DNA of 64,000 bases, taken from Streptomyces sp. TRM70350. Lineage in GTDB: Bacteria > Actinomycetota > Actinomycetes > Streptomycetales > Streptomycetaceae. Location: NCBI RefSeq assembly GCF_019219825.1, contig NZ_JAHUXH010000006.1, positions 62,001-126,000 of the forward strand, given 5' to 3'. The translations under genes were made by a program, and so were the position numbers. The notes beneath the pieces are model-generated. The model made no database searches. It was not told the origin of the DNA and was given only the letters and a program-made list of their open reading frames with translations. This document shows, one piece after another, positions 1-10,153 of the stretch (position 1 is the stretch's first letter; every line of letters starts with the position of its first letter).

Positions 1-89
1 ACCACGTAAGGCTGCGGCGGCTGTTCGGGAACAGCGAACTCGTGGCGAGCGACCCGAAGTTCGTGGTGCTGAAGGCCGTCAAGCGGTAG
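1..89 (+). CDS. C-terminal end of an unidentified protein
   Basis: An open frame enters from the left edge and ends at a TAG codon at 87-89. Only about 28 residues are visible, ending in FVVLKAVKR. Base use fits coding sequence of the same genome. The family cannot be recognised from this tail. Its last 11 bases overlap the end of the aldolase gene on the opposite strand, so the two genes are convergent with no room for a terminator between them. Confidence 0.55.
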   Translation, partial: HVRLRRLFGNSELVASDPKFVVLKAVKR

Positions 90-939
90 GCGCGCCGAGC
101 GTACGCAGGATCCCCGCCACCGTCCGGACCATCGCCTCCCGGCCGACGCTGAGGTACGTGCGCGAGTCGACGGCCTCCGGGTGCGCGGCGAGGAACTCCC
201 TGATCGCGCCGGTCATGGCGATGTTGAGGGCGGTACCGACGTTGACCTTGGTGATGCCGCCCGCGACCGCCGCGGTGAGTTCGTCGTCCGGGACTCCTGA
301 GGAGCCGTGCAGGACGAGGGGGACGTCCAGGGTGCCGGAGAGGCGTTTGAGGAGGGCGTGGTCGAGGGTGGCCGTGCGGGTGGTCATGGCGTGGCTGCTG
401 CCGATGGCGACGGCCAGCGCGTCCACCGCCGTGTCCGCGACGAAGGCCCTGGCCTGGTCGGGGTCGGTACGGGCGCCGGGCGCGTGGGCGTCCAGCGCTG
501 ACTGTCCGTCCTTGCCGCCGACCTGACCCAACTCGGCCTCGATCCACAGCCCTTGGGCGTGCGCCCAGTCGGCTGCGGCGCGGGTCGCGGCGCGGTTCTC
601 GGCGTAGGGCAGGCGCGCGGCGTCGTACATGACGGAGCTGAACCCGGCGTCCGGCGCCTGCCGGAGCAGGCCGTCGCTCTGGATGTGGTCGAGGTGCAAC
701 CCGACGGGTACGGCGGCCCGTTCGGCGGCGGCGACGGCGGCGCGGGCGAGCGGGAGCAGTCGGCCGTAGCGGAACTTGACGGCGTTCTCGCTGACTTGGA
801 GGACGACGGGGCTCTGGACGGACTCGGCGCCCGCGATGACGGCCTCGATGTGTTCCAGCGTGATGATGTTGAAGGCGGCGACGGCGGAGTGGGCCTGACC
901 GGCACGCGTGACGAGCTCGCCAGTGGTCACCAGGGGCAT
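79..939 (-). CDS. Class II ketose-bisphosphate aldolase
   Basis: A 286-residue zinc-dependent class II aldolase of the fructose/tagatose-bisphosphate family, which cleaves a ketose bisphosphate into dihydroxyacetone phosphate and a triose phosphate. HLDH at 82-85 supplies the catalytic Asp and a zinc His. His183 in GSSHAM and His211 in LHGSSG are the other expected zinc ligands, and KVNVGT near 231-236 is the phosphate-binding segment. The length is normal for the family. The ATG is preceded by AAGGAG on the minus strand. It follows an SIS isomerase gene on the same strand, across a long tandem array. This pairing points to tagatose-bisphosphate cleavage in amino-sugar (galactosamine-type) catabolism rather than central glycolysis; the exact substrate is inferred. 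Confidence 0.9.
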   Translation of the reverse strand: MPLVTTGELVTRAGQAHSAVAAFNIITLEHIEAVIAGAESVQSPVVLQVSENAVKFRYGRLLPLARAAVAAAERAAVPVGLHLDHIQSDGLLRQAPDAGFSSVMYDAARLPYAENRAATRAAADWAHAQGLWIEAELGQVGGKDGQSALDAHAPGARTDPDQARAFVADTAVDALAVAIGSSHAMTTRTATLDHALLKRLSGTLDVPLVLHGSSGVPDDELTAAVAGGITKVNVGTALNIAMTGAIREFLAAHPEAVDSRTYLSVGREAMVRTVAGILRTLGAPTA

Positions 940-941
940 GG

Positions 942-1612
942 CTTCTCCTTGTGGGGGTTGCTCAGAGGGTCACGGGGGCACGGGGCTGGGTCTCCCCTTG
1001 CGGGGCTGCTCGGAGGGTGACGGGGGGGCGGGGGCTCGGTCTCCCCTCGCAGGGCTGCTCAGATGGTCACTGGGGCACGGGGCTCGGTCTCCCCTCGCGG
1101 GGCTGCTCGGAGGACCGCGCGGTCACGGGGCTCGGTTTCTCCTTGCGGGCGCGGCTGACAGGACCACGCGGTCGCAGGGGCCACGGCTTCCCCTGCGGGC
1201 GCGGCTCACAGCACCGCGCGGCCGTCGGGGAGCTCAGCTTCTCCCTGCGGGGCTTGTTCAGAGGGTCACGGGGGGAACGGGTGGTCGGCTTCCCCTTGCG
1301 GGGCTACGCAGAGCACCACGCGGTCACAGGACGCTCGGCTTCCCCCTGCGGGCGCGACTCACAGCGCCGCGCGGTCACAAGACGCTCGACTTCCCCTGCG
1401 GGCGCGACTCACAGCGCCGCGCGGTCACAAGACGCTCGACTTCCCCTGCGGGCGCGACTCACAGCGCCGCGCGGTCACAAGACGCTCGACTTCCCCTGCG
1501 GGCGCGACTCACAGCACCACCCGGTCACAAGACACGTGGCTCCCCCCGCGGGCGCGGCTGACAGGATCACGCGGTCGCTGGGCACGGCTTCCCCCTCGTC
1601 CCTTCCGGCGCC
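942..1612. repeat. 14-unit tandem array, ~50-bp period
   Basis: The whole spacer between the SIS gene and the aldolase gene is built of about 14 head-to-tail units. A CTTCCCCTGCGGG-like core recurs near 942, 991, 1040, 1088, 1137, 1187, 1238, 1289, 1339, 1390, 1440, 1490, 1540 and 1588, a step of 48-51 bases. The units from about 1381 to 1500 are identical, and those at the two ends are more diverged. Read on the minus strand, each unit carries a piece like the end of the SIS gene (GATCCTGTGAG) and a purine-rich AAGGGGAAG stretch like the aldolase ribosome binding site. The array therefore looks like multiplication of the original short intergenic spacer. No spacer sequences separate the units, so it is not a CRISPR. 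Confidence 0.9.
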
Positions 1613-1614
1613 GC

Positions 1615-2490
1615 TCACAGGATCACCGAGCGGGTGAGATGGCGGGGCCGGTCGGGGTCGAGGCCGCGGGCTGTTGCGGCGGCGACTGCGAGGCGCTGGG
1701 CTCGGATGAGTTCGGCGAGCGGGTCGAGGTCGGCCGCCACCCACTGTCCGCCGGTGGCCCGGACCTGTTCGGCGAGTCCTTCGGGCGCGGGACCCAGCAT
1801 CCAGGTCGCGGTGCCGTGTGTGGTGATGCTGAGGGGGCCGTGCCGGTACTCCATCGCCGGGTAGGACTCGGTCCAGGCCTGGGCCGCCTCGCGCATCTTC
1901 AGGGCGGCCTCGTGGGCGAGCCCCACGGTCCAGCCGGTGCCGAGGAAGGTGAACTGGCCGCGCCCGACGAGTCCTTCGGGCAGGTCCGTGGCCAGTGCGG
2001 TGCGGGCGTCCGTGATGACGGCGTCGGTGTGCAGGCCCAGGTGGGCGCGGAGCAGGGTGAGCGCGGTGGTGGCGAAGCGGGTCTGTACGACCGACCGCTC
2101 GTCGGCGAAGTCGAGTACGACCACGTCGTCGGCGGCGTCCGTGACGGGCGTGTGCGGGTCGGCGGTGATGGCGGAGGTGCGGGTACGTCCGTTCACCTTC
2201 CGGAGCAGGTCGAGCACCTCGGTGGTGGTGCCGGAGCGGCTCAGGGCGAGGACGCGGTCGTAGCTGCGGCCGTGCGGGAACTCCGAGGCGGCGAAGGCGT
2301 CGGTCTCGCCCTGCCCGGCACCCTCGCGCAGGGCCGCGGCGGACTGCGCCATGAAGTACGAGGTGCCGCATCCGACGATCGCGACCCGCTCCCCCGGCGC
2401 GGGCAGCGCCCCGCGGTGCTCCGGCGCGAGCACCGCGGCCCGGTTCCAGCACTCCGGCTGGCTGCGCAGCTCGTCCTCGACGTGTGTCAT
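1615..2490 (-). CDS. SIS-domain sugar isomerase/deaminase (AgaS-like)
   Basis: A 291-residue protein with two SIS (sugar isomerase) domains, as in AgaS and the isomerase half of GlmS. GCGTS at 40-44 and SRSGTT at 84-89 form the first phosphosugar site, and MEYRHGP at 213-219 is the typical C-terminal motif of GlmS/AgaS-type enzymes. The likely reaction is isomerisation or deamination of a hexosamine phosphate, feeding the downstream aldolase. ATG at 2490 is chosen because AGGGAGGGG lies just upstream; an upstream in-frame ATG at 2547 adds 19 residues without family character. It is divergent from a DeoR regulator across a 136-bp spacer, suggesting local control. Substrate specificity is inferred. 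Confidence 0.85.
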   Translation of the reverse strand: MTHVEDELRSQPECWNRAAVLAPEHRGALPAPGERVAIVGCGTSYFMAQSAAALREGAGQGETDAFAASEFPHGRSYDRVLALSRSGTTTEVLDLLRKVNGRTRTSAITADPHTPVTDAADDVVVLDFADERSVVQTRFATTALTLLRAHLGLHTDAVITDARTALATDLPEGLVGRGQFTFLGTGWTVGLAHEAALKMREAAQAWTESYPAMEYRHGPLSITTHGTATWMLGPAPEGLAEQVRATGGQWVAADLDPLAELIRAQRLAVAAATARGLDPDRPRHLTRSVIL

Positions 2491-2521
2491 GCCGTACCCC
2501 TCCCTACAGACGCCTGCATGT

Positions 2522-2569
2522 GATTGTTCCTGCAAGGTACAGTGCATTTTCGAGCAGGATCAAGCAATC
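2522..2569. promoter_or_regulatory. Candidate operator in divergent SIS/DeoR spacer
   Basis: The 2491-2626 spacer must hold both divergent promoters. It contains an imperfect inverted repeat: GATTGTTCCTGC at 2522-2533 against GCAGGATCAAGCAATC at 2554-2569. The region is also visibly richer in A/T than its surroundings. DeoR-family regulators commonly bind repeats of this sort in their own divergent promoters. The assignment is tentative. Confidence 0.35.
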
Positions 2570-2626
2570 CGGCCCAGTGGGAGGTCCGCTAGGGTCACGG
2601 GACGAGGAACGCGGACGGAGGAACGG

Positions 2627-3406
2627 ATGTCGCGGGACGCCCGCTGGAAGGCGCTGCTGGAACTGCTCGTCGAGCGCGGTCGGCTGGACGTCGAGGAGGC
2701 CGCCGCCGAGCTGGAGGTGTCGGCGGCGACGATCCGCCGGGACTTCGACCGGCTCGCCGAGCAGCAGATGCTCGTCCGCACCCGTGGCGGCGCGGTGGTC
2801 CACGGGGTGTCGTACGAACTGCCCCTGCGTTACAAGACCGCCCGCCGCGCCTCCGAGAAGCAGCGCATCGCCCAGGCGGTCGCCGACCTCATCACGCCCG
2901 GCGAGGCGGTCGGGCTGACCGGCGGCACGACCACCACCGAGGTGGCACGGGCCCTGGCCGTGCGCGGCGACCTCGCCTCCGGCTCGCCCGCGCTGACCGT
3001 CGTCACGAACGCGCTGAACATCGCCAACGAGCTGGCCGTGCGCCCCCAGTTCAAGATCGTGGTCACGGGCGGGGTCGCGCGGGCCCAGTCGTACGAACTC
3101 ATCGGGCCGCTCGCGGACGGTGTGCTGAGCCAGATCACGCTGGACGTGGCGGTGCTCGGGGTCGTCGCGCTCGACGTCGTGGACGGGGCGACGGCCCACG
3201 ACGAGGCGGAGGCCGCGATCAACCGGCTGCTGTGCGAGCGCGCCGAGCGGGTGGTCGTCGCGGCCGACTCCAGCAAGCTGGGACGGCGTGCCTTCGCCCG
3301 GATCTGCGGTACCGAACTGGTGGACACGCTGGTCACGGACGCGGCGGTGGAGGAGGACATGGTCCGGCGGTTCGAGGAGGCGGGGGTGGCGGTGGCAGCG
3401 GTCTGA
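2627..3406 (+). CDS. DeoR-family sugar-phosphate responsive regulator
   Basis: A 259-residue transcription factor. An N-terminal DeoR helix-turn-helix (about residues 5-58, including VSAATIRRDFDRL) is followed by the DeoR C-terminal effector domain, with VGLTGGTTTTEVARAL, VVTNALNIANEL, a KIVVTGG strand and the late VVVAADSSKLG motif. The effector domain resembles ribose-5-phosphate isomerase and senses phosphorylated sugars. The ATG has GGAGGA 5 bases upstream. It faces away from the SIS-aldolase pair and most likely represses it. Its stop codon sits inside the first unit of a 21-bp tandem repeat. Confidence 0.9.
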   Translation: MSRDARWKALLELLVERGRLDVEEAAAELEVSAATIRRDFDRLAEQQMLVRTRGGAVVHGVSYELPLRYKTARRASEKQRIAQAVADLITPGEAVGLTGGTTTTEVARALAVRGDLASGSPALTVVTNALNIANELAVRPQFKIVVTGGVARAQSYELIGPLADGVLSQITLDVAVLGVVALDVVDGATAHDEAEAAINRLLCERAERVVVAADSSKLGRRAFARICGTELVDTLVTDAAVEEDMVRRFEEAGVAVAAV

Positions 3407-3477
3407 TCGACCCCACTGGTCGTCTGATCGACCCCACTGGTCGTCTGATCGACCGCACTGGTCGTCTGATCCACCGG
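3400..3477. repeat. 21-bp tandem repeat, about 3.5 copies
   Basis: Three nearly identical copies of a 21-base unit (CGTCTGATCGACCCCACTGGT type) run from 3400 to 3462, followed by a partial diverged copy. The first copy holds the TGA stop of the DeoR gene, so later copies repeat that stop. The repeat lies about 80 bp upstream of the GH15 gene start. It could be a slippage product or a set of protein sites; no function can be read from it. Confidence 0.85.
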
Positions 3478-3554
3478 ACCTCCTCGTTCACCCCGCCCAC
3501 CCGTTCGATCCCGCCTAAGCTGGAAGCGCTGTAGGGCCGGTCTGGGAGGCGGCG

Positions 3555-5387
<1,833 letters not shown>

Positions 5388-5434
5388 CCGGCCGGGCGCC
5401 ACGGCTCGGCCGGTCGGCGACGTAGCGGGCAGGG

Positions 5435-6694
5435 TCAGTCGCGGAAGACCAGCGCGTCGCCGACGCGCCGCTCGGTCGTGCCGCTCGGCCGGTTCACCAG
5501 CTCGCCCCGCACGGACATGGCGGTGGAGCCGCCACCGTCGAGGTTGACCGCGTCGTGCAGGCCCAGCGCGTGGGCGACGGCGGCGGTCTCGTCCATGGTG
5601 GTGCCGACGCTGCTCGTCATCCGGCCGTCGATGGTCGCGAGGACGATCCGGCCGTCCTTCGTCGTACCGGCGACGGTGCGGGGGTTGCGGGCGAAGAAGC
5701 CGCCCGAACCGTCCGGTACGACGATCTGGCCGTCGGCGGTCAGCCGGTAGCGGCCGTTGACGCCGGACAGGCTCTTGCGCAGCGGGAGCCTGTCGCCCTT
5801 CTCGTCGACGAGGACGGACGTCGTCCGCAGGCAGCCGTTCCCCGCCACCTGCGCCAGGGTGGCCGCTTCACGGCCGGTCGCCTGGAGGGACGTCTGACCG
5901 GCGGTCAGCTCGGTGCCCCGGGTCGTCGCGGTGCGGACCACACAGCCGCGCCGGTCGAGGACGACCTCGACACCCGCGCCGGACGGGGTGGCCGCGGCGA
6001 ACTCGGGCGTGAAGCGGACGACGTCACCGGGCTGGGTGCACGCGGTCTGGTCCGTGAGGGCGGCGCACCCGGCGGGGACGACCGGCGGGTGGTTGAGGAA
6101 CTCCAGCGGCAGGCTCGCCCCGGTCTCGCGGTTCTGCACGCTGCCGGACCAGCTCAGCTTGCCCATCAGGACCCGGTCGCTGCGCGAGTCGACGACGAAA
6201 TCGACCTCGGCGGGGTCACGGGTCGGCTCGCTGAGCAACTTGCCGCCGTACAGACCGAGCCCGACCGGGTCGCCCGGGTACTGGCGGCTGGCGGTGAAGG
6301 TGAAGAACGAGCCGTTGACGCCCGCGAGTGCCCCGGTGGCGCGGACGAGGTCGGTGGTCTTCTCGGTGCGGGCGAGATCGGGGCCGTAGGTGGCCTCCAG
6401 GTGGCCACGGGTCTTGCGCGGGTCGATGGTCAGGACGTTGACCACCCAGGGGCCGCGGGTCGTGGTCTCGATCTGGTCGGCCGGAGCGGGCTCGGTGCCC
6501 CGGACGACACGGGTGAGGGTGACACCGTCGGCCAGGGACTGAGTGGTACGGGTCTCCGCCAGGTCGGCGTCGCCCAGGGGCAGGGCCGGGTCGGCGGCGG
6601 CGGCCTGCCCGGACGGGGCGGCCAGGAGGGCCAGGGCGGCGGCGGTGGCCGCTGCGGCACGCGACAGTCCGGCTCTGTACGAGGTCGTTGTCAT
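5435..6694 (-). CDS. Secreted phosphodiester glycosidase-like (NAGPA-domain) protein
   Basis: A 419-residue exported protein. Positively charged residues and an Ala/Leu-rich stretch at about 10-35 form a signal peptide ending in an AxA-like site. The C-terminal half carries the phosphodiester glycosidase (NAGPA/DUF2233) signature, with AGVNGSFF early and the diagnostic AVNLDGGGSTAM near residue 390. Known members remove GlcNAc from phosphodiester-linked sugars; the bacterial substrates are unclear and could be cell-wall polymers. ATG at 6694 places the signal peptide at the N-terminus; an upstream in-frame ATG at 6784 would add 30 residues with no signal character. It lies just downstream of the ten-gene operon on the same strand but behind a likely terminator. 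Confidence 0.82.
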   Translation of the reverse strand: MTTTSYRAGLSRAAAATAAALALLAAPSGQAAAADPALPLGDADLAETRTTQSLADGVTLTRVVRGTEPAPADQIETTTRGPWVVNVLTIDPRKTRGHLEATYGPDLARTEKTTDLVRATGALAGVNGSFFTFTASRQYPGDPVGLGLYGGKLLSEPTRDPAEVDFVVDSRSDRVLMGKLSWSGSVQNRETGASLPLEFLNHPPVVPAGCAALTDQTACTQPGDVVRFTPEFAAATPSGAGVEVVLDRRGCVVRTATTRGTELTAGQTSLQATGREAATLAQVAGNGCLRTTSVLVDEKGDRLPLRKSLSGVNGRYRLTADGQIVVPDGSGGFFARNPRTVAGTTKDGRIVLATIDGRMTSSVGTTMDETAAVAHALGLHDAVNLDGGGSTAMSVRGELVNRPSGTTERRVGDALVFRD

Positions 6695-6776
6695 GCCCGC
6701 GAGCGTCCGAGCCGCAGGCAACGGCCACCGTTGCCCGAGTTGACGACACAGCACCGCCCGAGTTAACAACGGCCCG

Positions 6777-6798
6777 CCGGGCAAGGCAAGTTGCCCGG
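6777..6798 (-). terminator. Hairpin after the ten-gene operon
   Basis: An 8-bp perfect stem, CCGGGCAA at 6777-6784 and TTGCCCGG at 6791-6798, closes a six-base loop about 55 bp past the stop of the double ABC ATPase. It could end the operon before the glycosidase-like gene. There is no clear T run, as is usual in this GC-rich DNA. Confidence 0.45.
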
Positions 6799-6852
6799 GA
6801 GGTGACGGCCACGGGGAACGGCGCGTTTCCGGGCGGTGACGCCGACGCGCCG

Positions 6853-8406
6853 TCAGGTCCCGGCCGCCAGACGCGCGGTGGTCTCCGTGAGGGACGCGGT
6901 GAAGGGGTGCCGTGGCGCGCCGAGCACCTGGTCGGCCGGTCCCTGCTCGACCAGTTCGCCCGCGTCCAGGACGGCGATGCGGTGGGCCAGGCGGGCGGTG
7001 TCCAGGTCGTGGGTGATCAGGACGAGGGAGAGGTCGTCGCGGTCCCTCAGCAGACCGGCCAGCACGTCGAGGATGCCGCGGCGGGTGACGGTGTCGAGGC
7101 CGGAGGTGATCTCGTCGCAGATCAGGACCCGGGGGTGGGCGAGCAGGGCGCGGGCGAGGGCGGCACGCTGGAGTTCGCCGCCGGAGAGCCGGGCGGGGCG
7201 GCGGCCGGCCAGTTCCTCCGGGAGGCCGAGGCGGCTGAGCGTGGCGAGTGCCTCCGCGCGAGCGGTCCGCTCGTCGACGCCGCGCAGGCGTACGGCCGTA
7301 CGGGCGACCTGGGCGAGGACGGGGCGGTACTCGTCGAAGGCGGCGCGGGCGTCCTGGAAGACGTACTGCACCGCCGCCAGTTGCTCACGGTCACGCTGCC
7401 GCAGGCTGCGCGGCAGGGCACGGCCGTCGAGCAGGATCTCCGCGCTGTGGTCGCGGTGGAGCCCCGCCAGACAGCGGGCCAGGGTGGACTTGCCGCTGCC
7501 GGAACGGCCTACGACGGCCAGGCACTCGCCCGCGCGGAGGGTGAGCTCCGGGACACGGACCGCCACCGTGGCATCGCGGCCCCCATCGCGGTGACGGGCC
7601 GTCAAGTCCCTTACGCACAGGGCCTCGGTGTGGTCCGGGGCGGCCTCGTCCGTGGCCGCGGGCGCCTGCGCGTCCAGCAGACGGCGTGTCCACTCGTGAC
7701 GCGGGGCGAGCCACAGCCGCTCGGGCGGGCCCGACTCGACGACCTGCCCGGCGCGCATGACCAGGACGTCGTCGGCGAGGGCCCGCACGACATCGAGGTC
7801 GTGGCTGAGCAGGACCACCGCGATGCCCTTCGCCGCCACCGCCGACAGCTCGTCGACGATCCGGCTCTTGGTCAGGGCGTCCTGACCGGTGGTGGGTTCG
7901 TCCGCGACGATGACGCGGGCGCCGAGCAGGAGCGCCTGGGCGAGGACGACGCGCTGCTGCTGGCCGCCGGACAACTGGTGCGGGTAGCGGTCCAGCAGGG
8001 CCTCGGCGTCCGGAAGTTGTGCGTCGGCCAGCGCTTGCAGGACGTGTGCGCGGGCCGCCGCCTTCCGCTCACGGCGGGGCAGGTCCCGTACCCGGTCGCG
8101 GGCGATGTCGTACAGGAGCGCCGACACGCGGCGGGCGGGGTTGAGCACGGCTGCCGGATGCTGGGGCACATAGCCGACGCCCGCCGGTGCGCGTACGTCA
8201 CCGGTGACCCGGGCGCCCGGCGGGTACTCCCCGAGCAGCGCGAGGCCGGTGGTGGTCTTGCCGCTGCCCGAGGCGCCGACGAGCGCGGTGACCTCGCCGG
8301 GCAGGACCCGCAGGTCGACGCCGTCGACGATGGCCCTGCCGTCGATCTCGACGCGCAGGTTCGCGATCTGGGCGACGGGGTCCGGTTGTTTCAGCACGTC
8401 GTTCAC
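6853..8406 (-). CDS. Fused double ABC ATPase of a peptide/nickel-type importer
   Basis: A 517-residue protein with two complete ABC nucleotide-binding domains in one chain. The first has Walker A GASGSGKTT near residue 45, signature LSGGQQQRVVLAQAL and Walker B VIVADEPTTG. The second has Walker A GRSGSGKST near 303, signature LSGGELQRAALARAL and Walker B VLICDEITSG. It corresponds to a DppD-DppF (or OppDF, NikDE) fusion energising import by the two permeases encoded before it. The GTG start overlaps the permease stop by four bases (GTGA) and has GAAGGA upstream. It is the last gene of the operon starting at 17994. The second domain has ITSG where EPTSG is usual, but keeps the catalytic Glu. 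Confidence 0.93.
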   Translation of the reverse strand: MNDVLKQPDPVAQIANLRVEIDGRAIVDGVDLRVLPGEVTALVGASGSGKTTTGLALLGEYPPGARVTGDVRAPAGVGYVPQHPAAVLNPARRVSALLYDIARDRVRDLPRRERKAAARAHVLQALADAQLPDAEALLDRYPHQLSGGQQQRVVLAQALLLGARVIVADEPTTGQDALTKSRIVDELSAVAAKGIAVVLLSHDLDVVRALADDVLVMRAGQVVESGPPERLWLAPRHEWTRRLLDAQAPAATDEAAPDHTEALCVRDLTARHRDGGRDATVAVRVPELTLRAGECLAVVGRSGSGKSTLARCLAGLHRDHSAEILLDGRALPRSLRQRDREQLAAVQYVFQDARAAFDEYRPVLAQVARTAVRLRGVDERTARAEALATLSRLGLPEELAGRRPARLSGGELQRAALARALLAHPRVLICDEITSGLDTVTRRGILDVLAGLLRDRDDLSLVLITHDLDTARLAHRIAVLDAGELVEQGPADQVLGAPRHPFTASLTETTARLAAGT

Positions 8407-9203
8407 GGCTGTCGTTCCTTCTGTGTGCTGCGCTTGTCCAGTGCGGCGTCGAAGAGCAGGTTGCTGCCCATCGTCAGGGCGACGATCAGCAGGGCGGGCA
8501 CCACGACGGCCCAGGGCTGCACGGCGAGGCCGGTGCGGTTGCGGTCGACCATGACCGCCCAGTCGGCGGCGTCCGGGGCGACTCCGACGCCGAGGAAGGC
8601 GGCCGTCGCCACCAGGTAGAGCACGCCGGTGAGCCGCACTCCCGCGTCGGCGGCGAGGGTGCGCAGGGTGGCGCGGCCGACATAGCCGACGGCCATGCGC
8701 CACCAGGTCTCGCCCTGCATGCGCAGCGCCTCGACGGCGGGCCGGGCGGCGGCCTCCGCGGCGGCGGCGCGGACGATCCTGGCGGCGTCCGGGATGTTGA
8801 CCACGGCCACGAGCAGCGCGAGCCCGACCGCGCCGGGCTCGAACACCGATGCCACCAGCAGGATCAGCAGCAGCGACGGCACGGCGAGCAGCACGTCCAG
8901 GGGCCGCATCAGGAGTTCCTCCAGCCAGCGCCGGTGCGTGAGCGCACTGAGCAGCCCTAGGGGTATCGCCACGGCGTAGGCCAGCGCGGTCGCGGCGAGC
9001 GCGGTCACCACGACCGGGCGGCCGCCGTGCAGCACCTGCTGCCAGACGTCCCGTCCGACGAAGTCGGTGCCGAGCCAGTGCCCGTCGCCGAGCGCGAAGG
9101 ACATCCCGCGCGGGTCCGGTTCGCCCGCGAACAGCGGCCCCAGCAGGGCGAGTACGACCGGCACGCAGATGACGGCCGTACCGAGCGCGAATCGGGACCT
9201 CAC
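8403..9203 (-). CDS. ABC transporter permease, DppC-like
   Basis: A 266-residue integral membrane protein of the binding-protein-dependent transport inner-membrane family (DppC/NikC type). A hydrophobic first helix is followed by the typical periplasmic segment FALGDGHWLGTDFVGRDVWQ, then four or five further helices. The cytoplasmic coupling loop for the ATPase lies around AAAEAAARPAVEALRMQGET. The GTG start at 9203 overlaps the preceding permease stop as GTGA, a sign of translational coupling. With the neighbouring permease it should form the channel of the importer. The EAA-loop consensus is recognisable but weak. Confidence 0.9.
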   Translation of the reverse strand: MRSRFALGTAVICVPVVLALLGPLFAGEPDPRGMSFALGDGHWLGTDFVGRDVWQQVLHGGRPVVVTALAATALAYAVAIPLGLLSALTHRRWLEELLMRPLDVLLAVPSLLLILLVASVFEPGAVGLALLVAVVNIPDAARIVRAAAAEAAARPAVEALRMQGETWWRMAVGYVGRATLRTLAADAGVRLTGVLYLVATAAFLGVGVAPDAADWAVMVDRNRTGLAVQPWAVVVPALLIVALTMGSNLLFDAALDKRSTQKERQP

Positions 9204-10153
9204 GCGGCCACCCCCGCTCGCGGTGCGAACCTGTGGGCGACGAGGTCGGCACCAAGATTGAGTACGACGGTCAGGACGCCGAAGACCACGGCCAGGCCCT
9301 GCACCACCGGCACGTCCCGTTCGGCGACGGCGTTGAGCAGGACCGTGCCCAGTCCGGGGATCACGTAGAGGGCCTCCACGACGATGACGCCGCACAGCAA
9401 CCAGTCGATGGTGCGGGCGAGTTGCTGCGCGGCCGGGGCGAGGGCGTTGGGCAGGGCGTGCGCGTAGCGGACGCGGGCGCCGGTGACGCCGTAGCGGCGG
9501 GCGTGCACCGCGTACGGGGCGGCCAGGGCGTCGACCATGCCGGCCCGCACCAGGCGGGACAGCGAGCAGACGGGCCGGGAGAGCAGCACGAGCACGGGCA
9601 GGACCAGCGCGGCCGGATGGGCGAGCAGGTCGGTGCCGTAGCCGACGGCGGTCGGCGGCAGCCAGCCCAGCTGGAGTGCCAGCACGCTGACCAGCAGCAC
9701 ACCCAGCGCGAACTCCGGGACGGCGTACACGGCGAGCGTCACCGAGCTGACCAGCCGGTCGATCAGCCGCCCCTCGTGCCGGGCGGCCAGCACACCGAGG
9801 CCGAAACCGAGCGGCACCAGCAGGACCACGGTGAGCGCGGCCAGCAAGAGCGTGGGGCCGAACCCGTCGGTGATGTACTGGCTGACCGGTCGGCCGGAGG
9901 CCAGCGAGGTGCCGAAGTCGCCGTGCAGCAGGCCCGCCGCCCAGTCGGCCAGCCGCTCGTACGCCGGCCGGTCCAGCTGCATGGCCTCGCGGATCGCCGC
10001 GATACGCGCCGGGTCGGGCTGGTCGCCGGCCAGGGCGACCGCGGCGTCGCCCGGCAGCGCCTCGGTGAGCGCGAAGACCAGCAGCACGACGGCCACGGTC
10101 TGCGCGACGCCGAGGAGCAGCCGCCGGGCGACGAAGGAGCGCAGTCCGCTCAC
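9200..10153 (-). CDS. ABC transporter permease, DppB-like
   Basis: A 317-residue membrane protein of the DppB/NikB family. The N-terminal helix is followed by the family motif TEALPGDAA, the GDFGTSL segment, several hydrophobic helices and the C-terminal EALYVIPGLGTVLLNA region typical of DppB. I take the GTG at 10153 as start because it forms a GTGA overlap with the stop of the binding protein, as at the next junction, and AAGG lies about 10 bases upstream. An ATG at 10162 adds only three residues. It partners with the DppC-like permease. Confidence 0.9.
   Translation of the reverse strand: MSGLRSFVARRLLLGVAQTVAVVLLVFALTEALPGDAAVALAGDQPDPARIAAIREAMQLDRPAYERLADWAAGLLHGDFGTSLASGRPVSQYITDGFGPTLLLAALTVVLLVPLGFGLGVLAARHEGRLIDRLVSSVTLAVYAVPEFALGVLLVSVLALQLGWLPPTAVGYGTDLLAHPAALVLPVLVLLSRPVCSLSRLVRAGMVDALAAPYAVHARRYGVTGARVRYAHALPNALAPAAQQLARTIDWLLCGVIVVEALYVIPGLGTVLLNAVAERDVPVVQGLAVVFGVLTVVLNLGADLVAHRFAPRAGVAA

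Noticed and set aside
942..1612. CRISPR array
   Set aside because: Units abut each other with no unique spacers, and no cas genes are present.
908..1637. Two long plus-strand open frames of repetitive Arg/Gly/Leu-rich protein across the array
   Set aside because: They exist only because a ~50-bp unit without stops is repeated; no start site, fold or codon bias supports them.
6734..6770. Direct repeat CCCGAGTTGACGAC / CCCGAGTTAACAAC as a PHO box
   Set aside because: The units are 23 bp apart and lack the GTTCACC core in 11-bp register required for PhoP sites.
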